DNA from: RUG12519 sp045649685
Lineage (GTDB): Bacteria > Bacillota > Clostridia > Oscillospirales > Ruminococcaceae
Assembly: GCA_045649685.1 (NCBI GenBank)
Contig: JAZRQJ010000012.1
Coordinates: 1-64,000 of the forward strand
Direction: 5' to 3'
DNA: 64,000 nucleotides
Shown here one piece after another: positions 63,018 to 64,000 of this stretch. Position 1 is the stretch's first letter; the number at the start of each line of letters is the position of its first letter. The position numbers and the translations under genes were made by a program. The notes under the pieces were generated by a model. It made no database searches and was not told where the DNA came from. It saw only the letters and a list, made by a program, of their open reading frames with translations.

Positions 63018-63061
63018 CATTACAACATGTTGTGCTAGATAAAGCATACCATGTTGTAATG
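63018..63061 (-). promoter_or_regulatory. Long hairpin in the spo0A leader region
   Basis: A perfect 12-bp stem (63018-63029 with 63050-63061), after one mismatch extended by six more pairs around the loop AGATAA, lies 38-81 nt before the spo0A start. No T run follows, so it is not a standard terminator. Confidence 0.65.
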
Positions 63062-63090
63062 TACGCAACAACGGGAACTTAAAAGAATAT

Positions 63091-63097
63091 TGTCGAA
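63091..63097. promoter_or_regulatory. 0A box 1 upstream of spo0A
   Basis: TGTCGAA on the plus strand is the core Spo0A-binding heptamer. It lies 111 bp upstream of the spo0A start within the 414-bp gap 62981-63394, which has no convincing gene. Confidence 0.6.
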
Positions 63098-63160
63098 GGC
63101 TAAATTGCCACAAATCCCATGAATATAGGACTTTTTCTACAGTAAATACTTTAATTTTTG

Positions 63161-63167
63161 TGTCGAA
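63161..63167. promoter_or_regulatory. 0A box 2 upstream of spo0A
   Basis: A second TGTCGAA in the same orientation, exactly 70 bp from the first. The pair suggests autoregulation. I saw no clear sigma-A or sigma-H promoter. The remaining sequence to 63394 is AT-rich and unremarkable. Confidence 0.6.
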
Positions 63168-63394
63168 ACAATTTACAAAATGAATAATTAAAAACATTTT
63201 TGCCAATTTGTATAAGAAAATATTGTAAATAAATTTTAATTTTTTTATCAAAAATTTTTATTTTCTCAAAAAACAGACAAAAATCAATAATAAAACATCA
63301 ATTATTTGTAGGTTTTGTTAAAAACCAACTAAAAACAAGATATATTAATACATATGAAGTTGAAAAAACAATAGTTGAGAAGAATATCGACATT

Positions 63395-64000
63395 TTAATA
63401 GTCAATTGATAGTGAAGCCACGGCATTTAAAGACATGTTGGCAATATTTTTATTTTGGAATTCATAATATGCTTGAGAAGCGACCATTGCAGCATTGTCT
63501 CCACAAAGAGATATTTTTGGTAAAAAGAGAGAGAACCCGTTTTTTTCTGATTCTTTTTTAAGACGTTCACGAATAGCTGAGTTTGCAGAAACTCCCCCTG
63601 CAACAACAATTTTATTTTGATTTAATTTTTTGGCAGCCAAAACAACACGTTGGGCGATTATGTCGCAAACAGCTAGCTGAAAAGATGCACACAAGTCGTT
63701 TTTGTTTATTGGCACAGATTTTTGACTTGAATTATTTAGTAGGTTTAATACGGCTGTTTTAAGGCCGGAGAAGCTAAAATCTAGTGTGGATCCTTCGACT
63801 TTGGGTCTAGGGAAATCAAATGCATTCTCGTTTCCAAGTTTAGCTGATTTGTCTATTTCAATTCCACCAGGATATGGATATCCTAAAGCCCTAGCCGCTT
63901 TGTCGAAAGCCTCTCCAACAGCATCATCTCTAGTTCTGCCAACCACTTCAAATGTACAGTAATCTTTAACATTAACCAAATGAGAATGTCCACCAGAAAT
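63395..64000 (-). CDS. tsaD: tRNA N6-adenosine threonylcarbamoyltransferase TsaD, C-terminal part
   Basis: The gene runs off the right edge; 201 residues remain. The frame enters with SGGHSHLV, the metal-binding His segment, followed by GRTRDDAVGEAFDK, FPRPKVEGSTLDFSFSGLKTAV, VVAGGVSANSAIRERL and the LCGDNAAMVA Asp motif. TsaD completes t6A at position 37 of ANN-decoding tRNAs. The C-terminus is normal, so the gene itself appears intact. Confidence 0.96.
   Translation of the reverse strand: MSGGHSHLVNVKDYCTFEVVGRTRDDAVGEAFDKAARALGYPYPGGIEIDKSAKLGNENAFDFPRPKVEGSTLDFSFSGLKTAVLNLLNNSSQKSVPINKNDLCASFQLAVCDIIAQRVVLAAKKLNQNKIVVAGGVSANSAIRERLKKESEKNGFSLFLPKISLCGDNAAMVASQAYYEFQNKNIANMSLNAVASLSIDY

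Noticed and set aside
62970..63251. A 93-codon open frame on the minus strand upstream of spo0A
   Set aside because: It overlaps the spo0A start, both 0A boxes and the leader hairpin, has no ribosome site and no protein-like pattern.

Overview
The window is the replication-origin region of a low-GC (roughly 30 %), AT-rich Firmicute, most probably a member of the Clostridia from an endospore-forming lineage. This rests on the gene order rpmH-rnpA-yidD-yidC-jag-mnmE-mnmG-rsmG-noc-parA-parB on the left, dnaA-dnaN-yaaA-recF-remB-gyrB-gyrA on the right, a Spo0A with an intact output domain, a PdaA-type deacetylase, two perfect parS sites and a Noc. TGA is used as stop. I cannot name the species; several enzyme relatives with altered active sites and the missing minC/minE/rodA would fit a specialised or host-associated organism, but that is inference.

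Layout. 1-4170: end of a low-complexity repeat protein, glycyl-tRNA synthetase, then a small peptide natural-product locus (double-glycine precursor, a second leader-like protein, a radical SAM/SPASM maturase) and a cysteine-rich unknown. 4230-16150 (minus strand): aspS and hisS, a methylglyoxal-synthase-like protein, a MinD-like ATPase, the rod-shape set mreB-mreC-mreD-PBP2, a U32 protein and zapA. 16320-20790: glycogen phosphorylase and a GH13 alpha-glucan hydrolase. 20798-32129 (minus strand): serS, parB, parA, parS, noc and the conserved RNA-modification and membrane-insertion block ending in rpmH.

32130-48825 (plus strand): an unusual 16-kb block between rpmH and dnaA, which are normally neighbours. 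It holds a complete arginine pathway (argG, argH, argC, argJ, argB, argD, argF), itself split by eight genes for a surface polysaccharide that have their own consensus promoter. 48900-59700: dnaA, the origin (50342-50759), dnaN, yaaA, recF, remB, gyrB, two tandem membrane-protein paralogues and gyrA. 59716-64000: pdaA, a degenerate enolase-like protein, spo0A with two 0A boxes and a leader hairpin, and the cut-off tsaD.

The most interesting signals are: (1) the origin carries no TTATCCACA but a cluster of TTTTCAACA repeats, the last followed by a GC-rich step and a DnaA-trio tract, so the DnaA box seems to have shifted; (2) the same 9-mer recurs as inverted pairs with identical 14-bp spacing and a shared TTAACAA core at two distant intergenic sites; (3) Spo0A has lost its phosphoacceptor Asp (Glu instead) and acidic pocket; (4) the enolase-like protein lacks most catalytic residues; (5) the RiPP locus; (6) the nested arginine/polysaccharide block at the origin.

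Positions and motifs were read by eye; family assignments come from remembered family signatures, not from database searches.
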